A stretch of DNA of 64,000 nucleotides, from NCBI GenBank assembly GCA_019636845.1, contig JAHBWV010000001.1:2852001-2916000 (forward strand), given 5' to 3'. Positions 1-9,390 of the stretch are shown here, piece by piece. This DNA comes from Phycisphaeraceae bacterium. Its GTDB lineage: Bacteria > Planctomycetota > Phycisphaerae > Phycisphaerales > UBA1924. The translations under genes were made by a program, and so were the position numbers. Under the pieces are notes generated by a model. The model was not told where the DNA came from. It saw only the letters and a list, made by a program, of their open reading frames with translations, and ran no database searches. Within the stretch, counting starts at the first letter, position 1, and every line of letters starts with the position of its first letter.

Positions 1-419
1 AGGGCGTAGATCAGCTGCTGACCCGTGGTGGCACCGGCGAAATGGGTGCGCTTGAAGAGTGAGCCGCCGAAGAGACGCAGATCGCGCATGCCCTCGGCCG
101 TGCGATTGAACGGAACGCCCATGCGGTCGAGCAGGTCGATGATCTTGGGCGCCCAGTTGGCCATCTCGAGAACGGGGTGCTGATCGGCGAGGAAGTCACC
201 GCCGTAGATGGTCTCGTCGAAGTGCTCGTACTCGGAGTATCCCTGCTGGCGTGCGACCTCGTTGCATGCGTTGATGCCGCCCTGGGCACAGACGCTGTGC
301 GACCGCTTGACAGGCACGAGCGAGAAGAGATCAACGGGAAGGCCGGCTTCGGCAACGCGGACGCTCGCCGCAAGACCCGCAAGACCACCACCGACGACGA
401 TAACGCGATGCTGTGACAT
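1..419 (-). CDS. sdhA: Succinate dehydrogenase flavoprotein subunit, N-terminal part (cut by window edge)
   Basis: Only the first ~139 residues are present; the gene continues past the left edge. It starts at an ATG 3 nt after the sdhC stop, so the two are almost certainly co-transcribed. The N-terminus has the Rossmann FAD-binding signature VVGGGLAGL, then HSVCAQGGIN, which is the region carrying the histidine that binds FAD covalently in SdhA/FrdA. The EYEHFDETIYGGDFLADQ stretch resembles the Bacillus/epsilonproteobacterial type rather than the E. coli type. The protein oxidises succinate to fumarate at the inner face of the cytoplasmic membrane. An sdhB gene would be expected further left, outside the window. 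Confidence 0.93.
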   Translation of the reverse strand, partial: MSQHRVIVVGGGLAGLAASVRVAEAGLPVDLFSLVPVKRSHSVCAQGGINACNEVARQQGYSEYEHFDETIYGGDFLADQHPVLEMANWAPKIIDLLDRMGVPFNRTAEGMRDLRLFGGSLFKRTHFAGATTGQQLIYA

Positions 420-422
420 GGC

Positions 423-1253
423 TCAGTGCCCCCCGCCGATTGAGGTGCTTCCGGTCGGGGCGCTCTCCGCGATCTGAGGCGGTGAGGCGTGCCCGCTCCG
501 GATGGACTGCTCGGTAGCGCGTGCTTCCTTGACGTTGAGGGTGGCAAACCCGATCACCGCGCTCCACGCCAGGAGCATGAGTCCCACGCCCAGCCCGGCG
601 CAGACCTGACCCCAACGCCTCTGGGCAGGGGCCGAGATCGTGATCCCCCAGGTGATCGCCGCCGTCCAGAGCCCGTTCGCCAGATGGAAGACCAGAAGCG
701 ACACGCCGATCATGTACGCCAGAGAGACGACAACTCCCGCGGCCGTCAGCCCGGAGTCGCCGCCTTGCAGGACCATCGCCATGGTGGACGCCGCGGCTTC
801 CGCGCTCCACTTTGTCCCTCCCGGCACGAGAAAGGTCCAGCCCCAGCGCAGTGTGGCGACGTGGTAGAAAACAAAGAGGACGCCGACGTACCCGCTGATT
901 CGCTGGAGTGTGTACCTCCAGTTGCCCTGGTAGGCGTAGCTGGCGGTGTTGGAACGACCAGATCTCGCGTAGTAGATCCCGAGGATCGAGTGGAACGCGA
1001 TCGGGAGCCAGAGGCCGAAGACCTCGATGATGATGAGGAACGGCAGCGAGTGGATAAAGTCCACCTCGTGCAGGAACGTTGCCACGCCGGCGTGTCCGTG
1101 CTCTGCCTTGCTCGTATTGAGCAAGCCCCACACGATGGAGGCGTTCGTGAGCAGATGCACACACAGGAAAACGCCGATCGGTGCGACGCCGGTCAGAGAG
1201 TGCAGCCGCCGGAGCAGAAAGTGATGACGCTCAAAGAGTGATGTCGAGGACAC
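423..1253 (-). CDS. sdhC: Succinate dehydrogenase cytochrome b558 subunit
   Basis: A 276-residue membrane protein of the B. subtilis SdhC type, a single anchor subunit with about five transmembrane helices that binds two hemes. It begins RHHFLLRRLHSLTG, typical of the family, and the helices carry histidines in the expected surroundings (FLCVHLLTN, PIAFHSILG, FVFYHVATL, LLVFHLANG). The start is a GTG with GGAG 8 nt upstream. It sits directly before sdhA, giving the order sdhC-sdhA. It anchors the flavoprotein and iron-sulfur subunits and passes electrons to quinone. Confidence 0.92.
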   Translation of the reverse strand: MSSTSLFERHHFLLRRLHSLTGVAPIGVFLCVHLLTNASIVWGLLNTSKAEHGHAGVATFLHEVDFIHSLPFLIIIEVFGLWLPIAFHSILGIYYARSGRSNTASYAYQGNWRYTLQRISGYVGVLFVFYHVATLRWGWTFLVPGGTKWSAEAAASTMAMVLQGGDSGLTAAGVVVSLAYMIGVSLLVFHLANGLWTAAITWGITISAPAQRRWGQVCAGLGVGLMLLAWSAVIGFATLNVKEARATEQSIRSGHASPPQIAESAPTGSTSIGGGH

Positions 1254-1400
1254 GTGTCCGGCTCCATGCGCGGGTCCTGAACCGAGAGGCGGCTCGGGAC
1301 CGGTGAACCAATCGGACGTACTCCAAATCGTAGCGAGAACGCAGTTGGATTCTCGTCAGACAGCACGATCTCCGTTCTTGCCGGAAGATCGGAAGAATCG

Positions 1401-1907
1401 TTACAGCATGGTTGGATTCTGCGGGATCGCACCGGAGCCGGCGACGCTCACCCCACCCTGGCCGCTCCCGGGGCGGATCTTCCCTTCTTTGATCAGCCGA
1501 GCGATCTCGCGGCTGACCTCCACATACTGCATGCGCAGTTCGTACAGGTACGACGTGAGTGTCTTTGACTCGTGCTCGCTCAGATTCCCCTTGGTCTTGG
1601 CTTCGAGTTCGCCCAGCATGTCGATGTGCAGCTTCGCCATTTCAGGGGAGAGCACGGCCTGTCCTGTCGAGGGGTCGGGAAAGGCCCCCATGTAGAGGAG
1701 GGCCTGCGTCGCGAGCATGCGGAGAAGTTCCTCGAAGAGCGTGGGCTCGGCCTCTTCGGCGGTTGCCTGGGGGGTGCCGGGGGAACCACCCGGAGAGGCG
1801 GCAGGGGGCTTCGCAGCGGCCTCTTTGGCGGCAAGTCGCTCCTTCTCCGCTTGGGCTTGCGCCTTCCAGTCGCTATCCACGATAATCTTGGGCTGCTCGT
1901 CCGCCAT
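1401..1907 (-). CDS. DUF1844 domain protein
   Basis: A 168-residue protein. Residues 1-60 are charged and then Ala/Pro/Gly-rich, and look disordered. Residues ~65-145 match the DUF1844 pattern: a helix (LFEELLRMLATQALLYMG), a conserved P-DP loop, then paired helices (AKLHIDMLGELEAKTKGNL, and SYLYELRMQYVEVSREI). The family has no established function. It lies 147 nt upstream of sdhC on the same strand, so it may be the first gene of that transcript or a separate unit. No signal peptide is visible. Confidence 0.85.
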   Translation of the reverse strand: MADEQPKIIVDSDWKAQAQAEKERLAAKEAAAKPPAASPGGSPGTPQATAEEAEPTLFEELLRMLATQALLYMGAFPDPSTGQAVLSPEMAKLHIDMLGELEAKTKGNLSEHESKTLTSYLYELRMQYVEVSREIARLIKEGKIRPGSGQGGVSVAGSGAIPQNPTML

Positions 1908-1984
1908 GTGGTTCTCCTGTCGTTCGGGTGTAGTCTAGGTCTGTGACGGATGGGTTCGTGTCTCCAGCTCGCGAGGTTGAACTG

Positions 1985-3259
1985 ATGAACAAGGTCCTGA
2001 CGAGTGCGGCGGTCCTGGCATCGTGCGGCCTGCTTCTCTCCACGCACAGCGGGTGCAAGAGCCAAACCAGAGACGCCAGCGTCTCCGCGCGAAAGACCAT
2101 CGAGCCCGAGGACTTTGCGCGGCCGGGCGTGCCCTTGCCCACAACCTCAGGAGTGCCCGATCCGCTGCTGTCGCGTGCCACGGTGACGGGTCCGGTCTCC
2201 GCGATGCAGGGCTTTGACATTGTGACATCGCCGGATGAACCGGTGCTCGTCCCGTCGGCTCGCCCCGTCTCGGAGCCAGCGTTCATCGACGCCAAGATCG
2301 GCGACGTGAACGGCAGACCCGTCTTCGCATCTGCATTCTTCGACCGCGGCACACCCACGTCCCCCCCGCTCGGCCCTCGCCTCTCGGCGGAGGCAAGGTC
2401 GCTCGGACGCGCGGAGTGGATCGCCTTCGCGCGGGGCCAGATCTCCCAGGCACTGCAGGGCTTTGTCGTGGACGAGCTCCTGGAGGCCGAGGCGAGATCC
2501 AAGCTGACCGAGGAGCAACGTCAAGGTCTGCGGTTCTTTGTGGACTCCCTGCAGCGCGACCTGATCAGCGCGAACCGTGGAAGCCGCTCGCTGGCCGAAG
2601 AAACCCTCGGCGGCAGGAGTGTGTCTGACTACAAGCGCGAGCAGGAGCAGACGCTGCTGATCAGGAGAGAACTGGCGAGCATCGAGAACCGGGTTGTGAT
2701 CAGCCCCCGTGACATCGAGCTGGAGTTCGAGCGCCGACCCGATCTCTACGACCCTCCATCCAGGGCAGTCTTCCAACTTATCAGTGTGAGCGCCAGAGAC
2801 GAGCAAGCCGCCGAGAAGATCCGGACTCTGCTGGGAGCGGGCACTCCTTTCGCCGAGGTCGCGGCCGATCCGGCGAATGACCTCACGGTCCTCCCCGAGG
2901 GGGGGCGCGAGCGTCGCGACTTCCGTGGCGCGTTCTCCGATGCAAGGTTTTTCGATCTTGACCCGCTGAACGATGCGGCCCACACGCTGCGCCCGGGTTC
3001 ATGGACCGGACCGATCCGCATCGAGGGCGCCTCGGCTCCCAGTCTCTACTGGATTGGCCTTGAGTCGCTCGTGATCGAACAGCGCACGCTGGCAGACAAC
3101 CAGCTCGTGATCTACAACGCGCTGCAGCAGCAGAGGTCGCGTCGCGAGCGCGAGCGCTACATCAACCGACTGGCCGAACGAGCGAGCTTCACGAGCGTCG
3201 AGGATATGACAAACCGCCTGCTGGCCATCGCGGCTCAACGCTATCTCCCCGAGCGTTGA
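1985..3259 (+). CDS. PpiC/SurA-like peptidyl-prolyl isomerase, exported
   Basis: 424 residues. I chose the ATG preceded by GAGG 8 nt upstream; it opens a signal sequence (MNKVLTSAAVLASCGLLLS) with a cysteine in STHSGCKS that could be a weak lipobox. Residues ~85-240 contain a SurA-N-like helical part beginning VNGRPVFASAFFD. A parvulin-type region follows from ~260 to 370 (RAVFQLISVSARDEQAAEKI, then a GTPFAEVAAD segment). It probably assists folding of exported proteins outside the cytoplasmic membrane. The stop is immediately followed by the yraN ATG. The parvulin core is divergent, so isomerase activity is uncertain. Confidence 0.7.
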   Translation: MNKVLTSAAVLASCGLLLSTHSGCKSQTRDASVSARKTIEPEDFARPGVPLPTTSGVPDPLLSRATVTGPVSAMQGFDIVTSPDEPVLVPSARPVSEPAFIDAKIGDVNGRPVFASAFFDRGTPTSPPLGPRLSAEARSLGRAEWIAFARGQISQALQGFVVDELLEAEARSKLTEEQRQGLRFFVDSLQRDLISANRGSRSLAEETLGGRSVSDYKREQEQTLLIRRELASIENRVVISPRDIELEFERRPDLYDPPSRAVFQLISVSARDEQAAEKIRTLLGAGTPFAEVAADPANDLTVLPEGGRERRDFRGAFSDARFFDLDPLNDAAHTLRPGSWTGPIRIEGASAPSLYWIGLESLVIEQRTLADNQLVIYNALQQQRSRRERERYINRLAERASFTSVEDMTNRLLAIAAQRYLPER

Positions 3260-3739
3260 ATGCTGGGTGCGTGGATCAACTCGCTGCTGGAGCGTCTCGG
3301 CCTGAGGCCGTCGAACCTCGGTGGTCCTTCCCGGCGCACGGGGCACGCCGCGAACATCGGCGCCTGGGGCGAGAGAGAAGCAGAGAAGATGCTCCGCCAG
3401 AAGGGGTACGCGATCATCGGGCGGAACGTGGTCACGCCACACGGCGAGGCGGACCTGGTCTGCCGCGATCCCGACGGTCGCACGATGGTGATCGTCGAGG
3501 TCAAGTCGCGAGTTGTACGGGGCGAGGGAATCCACCATCGCCCCGAGCGAGCGGTGGATCGCTCAAAGTCAGCACGTCTGCGTCGGATCGCGCGAGGCCT
3601 GCGTGGCGCAAACGGGTGGTGGGACCGTCACGTGCGTGTGGATGTGGTCGCTGTCGAACGCGTCGGCGATGAGACGCAGGGCCAGATCCAGACTCGACAC
3701 CACGAGGGGCTGGTGCGCCTCTCCGCGAGGCGCGCGTGA
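3260..3739 (+). CDS. yraN: YraN family (UPF0102) putative endonuclease
   Basis: 159 residues. The core has the UPF0102 arrangement: GAWGEREAEKMLRQKGY, then HGEADLVCRD and VIVEVKSR. The Asp of EADLV and the ExK of VEVKS form a PD-(D/E)xK nuclease-like centre. The family is widely conserved and often linked to DNA processing, but its role is not firmly established. The ATG directly abuts the stop of the preceding foldase gene, so translation is likely coupled. It converges with the histidine kinase gene 4 nt away. Confidence 0.88.
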   Translation: MLGAWINSLLERLGLRPSNLGGPSRRTGHAANIGAWGEREAEKMLRQKGYAIIGRNVVTPHGEADLVCRDPDGRTMVIVEVKSRVVRGEGIHHRPERAVDRSKSARLRRIARGLRGANGWWDRHVRVDVVAVERVGDETQGQIQTRHHEGLVRLSARRA

Positions 3740-3743
3740 CTGG

Positions 3744-5372
3744 TCAGGACCACTCCCGACGCCCGGCGAGCGTGCCGCGGAGAGCGGCCTCGAGCTTCTG
3801 CTCTGCGGCGTGCGACTGGTCGATCGCCAGCGGCAGAATGATGCTGAACATCGAGCCGCGTCCGAGCTCGCTGTCGACATGGACCTCGCCCTGGAGCAGG
3901 TCCGCGAGTTCCTTGCAGATCGCCAGCCCGAGCCCGGTGCCGGTGTGTCCTCGGGTGTGGCTGCCATCGAGCTGGACGAACTTGTCGAAGATGCGTTCCT
4001 GATCCTCGCGAGGGATGCCGGGTCCGTTGTCGATCACGCTGATGCGGACACGGTCTTGTGCGGGAGAGTCGGCGTGAGAGTCCGTCGCGGGGAGTCGCTC
4101 CACGCGGAGCACGATCAGTCCCGGCCTGCCGGTTCGTGATTCCGGCTCGATGAACTTCACGGCGTTCGAGAGGAAGTTGAAGATGATCTGGTGAAGCTTC
4201 TTGCCGTCGGTCTCGATGGCGGGAACATCCGATCCAAGATCGAGTCTGAGGGTGATGCCCTTCTTGTCGGCCAATGGAGAAACCAGCCCGAGCAGCGCAT
4301 CGCAGGTCGGCCCGAGCAGCAACGGCTCGACGCGCAGATCCGTCTTCCCCGCCTCAATCTTGGCCATCTCCAGCAGAGTGTTGATCATCTCCAGCAGGTT
4401 CCGGCCGCTGGAATGGATGTTCTCCAGATATCGAAGCCGCTTCGGGATGCTCGGATCGCCGCGTCCTTCTCGCGAGGCGGCCTCGGACTCGGATCGCGCG
4501 ATGTCGAGCAACAGCTCGGTAAACCCGATGATGGAATTGAGCGGCGTGCGGAGCTCATGGCTCACGCTTGCGAGGAACTCGCCCTTCACCCGCGCGGCCT
4601 CGAAGAGCGCGGAGTTGCTCGCCGCCAGTTCGTTGAGCTTCAGATCGAGCGCGGCGTTGATCGAGCGGAGCTGCTCCTGCGAGCGCTGGACCTCGCCGAC
4701 CATCAGATTGAACGTCTCGGCCAGATCCTCGAACTCGTCTCCGGTCGAAATGTCCGAACGCACCGAGAGATCCCCATCGCGGACGTGCTCGGCGGTCTCC
4801 TTCAACGCACGCACCGGCCCGAGGATGATCTTGTGCGTGATCAGATAGAAGACGAGCACCGCAAGCCCAAGAACGAGAAAGCCCGCGGAAAGAAGGTAGA
4901 CGCTGTTGATGATGATGAGCCACGCCGCCCCATCGGAACGCTTCTGGAGCGTGTACAGCGCAGCAAGGGTCTCGGGTGGATCACTCGGTTCCGGCGTCCG
5001 CTCGGCGCGGGCGAAGCGGAGCACGCGTGTCCCGCCGTCCCACGCGGATGTCCAGTGCTCCTGCTCGTCGGAATCTGTCGAGAGGCGTCGGATCGCCTCG
5101 GCGATGAACGGGTCCGTCAACCCCAGCCGCGAGGCGTCCTCGGATGAGATCCGTCTCACGCCCAGACGCGCGACATCCGCAGCACCGCTCCGCCCCGCGG
5201 CGTAGAGCCGCTCATAGGCATCAACGGTGAGACGGGCGATCTCGATCTCACCCTGCCGAACCAGCGCGTGCATGCGAAGAAACGGCACCGCAAGGGCCAT
5301 GACGACGATGAGCACGATCGCTCCGCCGAACATCAGCAGACACTTGTTGGCCAGAGAGATGCCTCGCCACAT
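3744..5372 (-). CDS. Membrane sensor histidine kinase
   Basis: 542 residues. Transmembrane segments at ~15-33 and ~151-178 enclose a periplasmic sensor of about 115 residues. A HAMP linker follows (~180-232), then a HisKA domain with the H-box SHELRTPLN (phospho-accepting His272). The ATPase domain has an N-box (FNFLSNAVKF), G1 (DNGPGIP) and G2 (GTGLGLAIC). All catalytic motifs look intact. No response regulator gene is adjacent, so it is an orphan kinase in this window. The periplasmic domain is not one I recognise, so the signal is unknown. Confidence 0.92.
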   Translation of the reverse strand: MWRGISLANKCLLMFGGAIVLIVVMALAVPFLRMHALVRQGEIEIARLTVDAYERLYAAGRSGAADVARLGVRRISSEDASRLGLTDPFIAEAIRRLSTDSDEQEHWTSAWDGGTRVLRFARAERTPEPSDPPETLAALYTLQKRSDGAAWLIIINSVYLLSAGFLVLGLAVLVFYLITHKIILGPVRALKETAEHVRDGDLSVRSDISTGDEFEDLAETFNLMVGEVQRSQEQLRSINAALDLKLNELAASNSALFEAARVKGEFLASVSHELRTPLNSIIGFTELLLDIARSESEAASREGRGDPSIPKRLRYLENIHSSGRNLLEMINTLLEMAKIEAGKTDLRVEPLLLGPTCDALLGLVSPLADKKGITLRLDLGSDVPAIETDGKKLHQIIFNFLSNAVKFIEPESRTGRPGLIVLRVERLPATDSHADSPAQDRVRISVIDNGPGIPREDQERIFDKFVQLDGSHTRGHTGTGLGLAICKELADLLQGEVHVDSELGRGSMFSIILPLAIDQSHAAEQKLEAALRGTLAGRREWS

Positions 5373-5511
5373 GGCGGGAGTCTATGGGGGACGGACAGAG
5401 GCAACCTGAGGGCCTCCGCAGCGCAGAATGACCGAGAATGGCTTGGGAAAGAGGCGTGCGATCTGTAGACTGTGCAGACTGCCGCGTTCTGCGGCATGAA
5501 GGAGTGTGGGT

Positions 5512-7368
5512 ATGTTTCGGATGTTTGATGGTTCGAGCCGGTTGCGCACCTTCTGGTATCTGTCCCTCTCACGTTTGATTCCTGGCGTTCGAGCTACAAC
5601 AGGATCCAGCGTGGTCACATCCCTTTTCTTGCTGGCATCCGCCCTCATCATCTCCAACGCCGCGGCCCAGCCCGTCGGCAACGGCTTCACCTACCAGGGC
5701 GAGCTCCGCAACGCCGGCATCGTCGCCAACGGCACGTATGACCTCAGATTCCGACTCTATGACGCGCTCGCCGCAGGAACACAGGTCGGAACCTCGCTCT
5801 GCGTAGACAACGTCCCCGTCGCCGACGGCAAGTTCACCGTCGAGCTCGACTTCGGAGCCGTCTTCGCCGGTTCCACCCGTTATCTCGAGATCGATGTCAG
5901 GCAGGACACCGGGCTCGGGTGTGGCAGCGGCACGGGCTTCGTCACACTCGCACCGCGCCAGCGGATCGCGACGACACCCTACGCCGCGTACGCGCTCACC
6001 GCCGCCAACGCGACCAACGCCACGAGCGCGGAGAGTGCGACCACCGCGTTGAGCGCGGGCAACTCGACCAATCTCAACGGACAGCCCGCGAGCTTCTACA
6101 CCAACGCCACCAACCTCACGGCGGGCACGCTCCCTGATGCGCGACTGAGTTCCAATGTCACCACCCTCAGCGGCACGCAGACCTTCAGCGGCATCAAGTC
6201 GTTCTCCTCCTCTCCATCCTTCACCGCACCGGGCGCACCGTTCAATGTGACCAGCACCAGCAAGGTCACCAACCTCAACGCCGACCTGCTGGATGGGCTG
6301 GACAGCAGCGCGTTCGCCGCGGCCTCGCACGCCCACGATGCGGGCGCGATCGTCAGCGGGACGCTGTCCGATGCGCGGATCCCTTCCACGATTCCGCGTG
6401 TGGGCACCTCGAATGTCTTCTCTGATACGCAGGTGGTGAATGTCTCGGCGCAGACGCCGCTGACGCTGATCGGGTCGAACACGGGCGGGACGTGGGTGAA
6501 CCTGCAGAACACAGGGGGTGGTCGGACGTGGAACATGATCGCGACGGGCAGCGGCAACAGCGAGGGTGCTGGGAAGCTGCTGCTCAGGGATCAAGCGGGC
6601 AGTGCGGTGCGGATGACGGTTGATACGGCGGGGCGCGTGGGTCTGGGAACGACCGCGCCGAGCGCCTTGCTCGAGATCTCTCAAGCGGACGCCGCCATGC
6701 GCATCCGCAACACGAACGATCCGGGCGGGGGCTTCATCCAGGACACGTTCGCGACGCTTCAGATCGGGATGTACAACCCGACGGCGTCGGCGTGGGGCGC
6801 TGTCCCGGCCGGCTCGCAGCGATCGATGCTCGGCGTGCAGAACACAGGACGCGTCGGCACACTCACCAACACGAGCGGCTCACCGACGTGGCGCAACACC
6901 ATCGACGATGGAGCGGGTAACGCGAGCTTCCAGGGGAATATCGCGGCCGCCAACCTGCCTGCTGTAAAGCAGGCGTCTCGTAACACGGGCACGGCCCTCA
7001 TCACGAACAACTCGGTGACACTCATCGAGGACATCACGGTCAACGTGCCCGCCAGTGGGTTCCTGCATATCACATGCAGTTCCGTTCTGTACGCTTTCAC
7101 GTCAACACCTACGAGCAGCGAGGTATTCCTCGAACTGAAAGAAACAACAGGCACTGAAGTGTTGATCAAGGAATCACCGCTCCGTGTGAGCCCGCCACTG
7201 TCCGGTCCAGATATGGCCATCGAGTCTTCTCAAGTCATCCACCATGTCATCCCTGTCAGTGCTGGAGTACGCAAGTTCAAGGTCCGTATCAGGCATGCAG
7301 GCGGCGGTGGAGGCGGCACGCTTCGCGGAGGTGACATCACCGTGATGTACTTCCCAAGCGGACTCTGA
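5512..7368 (+). CDS. Secreted tail-fibre-like repeat protein
   Basis: 618 residues. The ATG has a strong AAGGAG 7 nt upstream. A GTG at 5611, also with AGGA upstream, would give a more ordinary signal peptide (VVTSLFLLASALIISNAAA). After cleavage the mature chain starts near QPVGNGFTYQGEL, a beginning seen in many planctomycete secreted proteins. Next comes a Thr/Asn/Ser/Ala-rich region with imperfect repeats such as GTLPDARLSS and GTLSDARIPS, and a LDGLDSSAFA segment resembling phage tail-fibre repeats. The C-terminal ~120 residues look like a beta-rich globular domain. It is probably an extracellular fibre or surface protein; its partner is unknown. Confidence 0.6.
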   Translation: MFRMFDGSSRLRTFWYLSLSRLIPGVRATTGSSVVTSLFLLASALIISNAAAQPVGNGFTYQGELRNAGIVANGTYDLRFRLYDALAAGTQVGTSLCVDNVPVADGKFTVELDFGAVFAGSTRYLEIDVRQDTGLGCGSGTGFVTLAPRQRIATTPYAAYALTAANATNATSAESATTALSAGNSTNLNGQPASFYTNATNLTAGTLPDARLSSNVTTLSGTQTFSGIKSFSSSPSFTAPGAPFNVTSTSKVTNLNADLLDGLDSSAFAAASHAHDAGAIVSGTLSDARIPSTIPRVGTSNVFSDTQVVNVSAQTPLTLIGSNTGGTWVNLQNTGGGRTWNMIATGSGNSEGAGKLLLRDQAGSAVRMTVDTAGRVGLGTTAPSALLEISQADAAMRIRNTNDPGGGFIQDTFATLQIGMYNPTASAWGAVPAGSQRSMLGVQNTGRVGTLTNTSGSPTWRNTIDDGAGNASFQGNIAAANLPAVKQASRNTGTALITNNSVTLIEDITVNVPASGFLHITCSSVLYAFTSTPTSSEVFLELKETTGTEVLIKESPLRVSPPLSGPDMAIESSQVIHHVIPVSAGVRKFKVRIRHAGGGGGGTLRGGDITVMYFPSGL

Positions 7369-7404
7369 GCCTGTAGAGGACCCACTCCGGCATAGACTTG
7401 CTCT

Positions 7405-9108
7405 GTGGCCCAGCGCACCGTCTATCTTGAGACCTTCGGCTGCCAGATGAATGAGCTCGATTCGGAGCTGGTGGCGGGGCAGTTGCGCGCGCTCGGGTAC
7501 GCGTTCACGACTGACTCGCAGAGCGCCGACATCGTCCTCTACAACACCTGCTCGGTGCGTGAGCAGGCGGAGCAGAAGGTGTGGAGCCGCCTGGGGGAAT
7601 TGAAGAGCCGCAAACAGGAGCAGCCGGGGCTGGTGGTCGGCGTGCTCGGGTGTCTGGCGGAGCGGGACGGCATCGATCTGATCAAACGAATGCCTGTCGT
7701 GGATGTCATGTGCGGCCCCGGCGAGCTGGACAAACTGCCGTCGCTCCTGGACAACGCGGTGAGAACCAGACTCGAAGGCACAGAGTCGGAGACAGGGAAG
7801 AAGAAAGAGCCGGTGTCGGCGAAGCAGGTCGCGCTGCAGGGGAATACCAGCCGCCGGTCGGCGACTCTCGCGGCGGCGGAAGACTCTCTGGAGTTGCTGG
7901 ACCTTTCGCGTTCGGTCTCGCCCACTGACCACGGTGGCACGGCGTATGTACGGATCACGCGCGGGTGCAACAAGTTCTGCACCTACTGCGTGGTGCCGTT
8001 CACGCGCGGCGCGGAGATCCATAGACCGCCCGAGCACATCATCGATGAGTGCAAGCGGCTGGCGGATGCGGGCGTGATCGAGGTCACGCTGCTCGGCCAG
8101 ACGGTGAACCACTATCGCTTCGAGCACGGCGCGGCCGTCACGCTGGGCGGCATTGTTCAGCCCCAGAAAGGCCGCGCCTACACGGGCGGGCACCGCGCGG
8201 ATCCATTCCGGGGCGCGGGCGTGACAACCTTCGCGGACTTGCTGGCGCGGATCCACGATGAGGTGCCGGGGATCCAGCGGCTTCGCTTCGTGACGAGCTA
8301 CCCGAGAGACTTCGGCGACGATGTGCTCCAGGTGATCCGCGATCATCCGCGCATCTGTCGCTACCTGCACGTGCCGGCCCAATCGGGCTCTGACCGGATG
8401 CTGAAGATGATGAACCGCGGGTACGAATCGTCCGAGTATCTGGAGTTCATCGATCGGGCGAGAAGCTCCCTCGATCAGCCGGAGATCGGCCGCCCCCTCA
8501 TGATCTCGGGCGACTTCATCGTCGGCTTCCCGACAGAAACCGAAGAAGACTTCGAGCGGACGATCCAACTGGTCGAGCGGGTGAGGTACAAGAACTCGTT
8601 CATCTTCAAGTACTCTCCGCGTCCGGGCACGGTAGCGTTCGACAAGATCCCGGACGATGTGCCCGAGGATGTCAAGCGCCGGCGGAACAACACGCTTCTC
8701 GCGGTGCAGGCCCGCATCAGCGACGAGATCGCCAGAGAGCAGGTCGGACGCACGTTCGACCTGATGATCGAGGGCGTGAGCAAGCAGGAACAAAAGCGTC
8801 GCGGCGCAACCCACGGCCAGATCCGAAAGAACAACGCCGTCATGCTCACGGTCGGCGGCAAAGGTATGAACCCGGACGATGCCGATTCCGGGTGCGGCAG
8901 CGGATGCAGCCATGTACACGGCGCTTCCGAAACAGAATCGGGCATCGGGTCCCACGATGAGACGGTGCAACTGGCCGGACGCACGGATGGAGACCTGATC
9001 GTGTTCGTCGAGGCCCGGAGCGAGACAGCCCCGGCGATGATCGGACGCATCTTGCCGGTGCGTGTGTCGAGCGCGGACAAGCTCGTCCTTCGGGGTGAGG
9101 TTGTGTGA
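7405..9108 (+). CDS. miaB: tRNA-2-methylthio-N6-dimethylallyladenosine synthase MiaB
   Basis: 567 residues with a GTG start. It methylthiolates i6A37 of tRNAs using two 4Fe-4S clusters. The N-terminal UPF0004 domain has its cluster cysteines at C13, C49 and C83. The radical-SAM motif is C188-NKF-C192-TY-C195. A TRAM domain ends the protein. It is longer than the usual ~440-480 residues because of three insertions: a linker at ~125-172, a segment after TVNHYRFEHG, and a Cys/His-bearing loop inside TRAM (C497, C501, H503, H505). The identity is clear; the loops are lineage features of unknown effect. Confidence 0.93.
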   Translation: MAQRTVYLETFGCQMNELDSELVAGQLRALGYAFTTDSQSADIVLYNTCSVREQAEQKVWSRLGELKSRKQEQPGLVVGVLGCLAERDGIDLIKRMPVVDVMCGPGELDKLPSLLDNAVRTRLEGTESETGKKKEPVSAKQVALQGNTSRRSATLAAAEDSLELLDLSRSVSPTDHGGTAYVRITRGCNKFCTYCVVPFTRGAEIHRPPEHIIDECKRLADAGVIEVTLLGQTVNHYRFEHGAAVTLGGIVQPQKGRAYTGGHRADPFRGAGVTTFADLLARIHDEVPGIQRLRFVTSYPRDFGDDVLQVIRDHPRICRYLHVPAQSGSDRMLKMMNRGYESSEYLEFIDRARSSLDQPEIGRPLMISGDFIVGFPTETEEDFERTIQLVERVRYKNSFIFKYSPRPGTVAFDKIPDDVPEDVKRRRNNTLLAVQARISDEIAREQVGRTFDLMIEGVSKQEQKRRGATHGQIRKNNAVMLTVGGKGMNPDDADSGCGSGCSHVHGASETESGIGSHDETVQLAGRTDGDLIVFVEARSETAPAMIGRILPVRVSSADKLVLRGEVV

Positions 9109-9390
9109 ACGACAGACGGCCCACCACTATCAACGTCAAGACAAAGCAGGAGCGAATGGACCGGTAACCAGTCCGGGAACGCGCGTCCAGCTTGACCAGA
9201 TTACCCGACTGATCCAATCGGCGAACGACTCGCCGAGAGCCGGCACTCTCACTGGCCTGCCCGCGAAAGCGTGGCATGTTGTACCCAGTCGGGCGAATGC
9301 TCGACGCTCCGGAGCGGAGCCATACGAGAGAGGGCCCCGGCGGAACCCGCCGCGAGGACGCTGGCCCAACGACAACGCAAGAGGTGATGT
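9109..9390. other. Intergenic stretch without recognised features
   Basis: This 282-nt gap between miaB and the glycine-rich secreted protein gene has no convincing reading frame. It has small GC-rich palindromes (for example gctccggagc near 9309 and a ggcgg/ccgcc pair near 9343-9355). I see no riboswitch consensus and no strong terminator. It presumably holds the promoter of the downstream gene. Confidence 0.4.

Noticed and set aside
5531..5560. A T-loop-like ggttcgagcc sequence suggesting a tRNA
   Set aside because: No acceptor or anticodon arms can be folded around it and it lies within the N-terminal part of a secreted protein gene.
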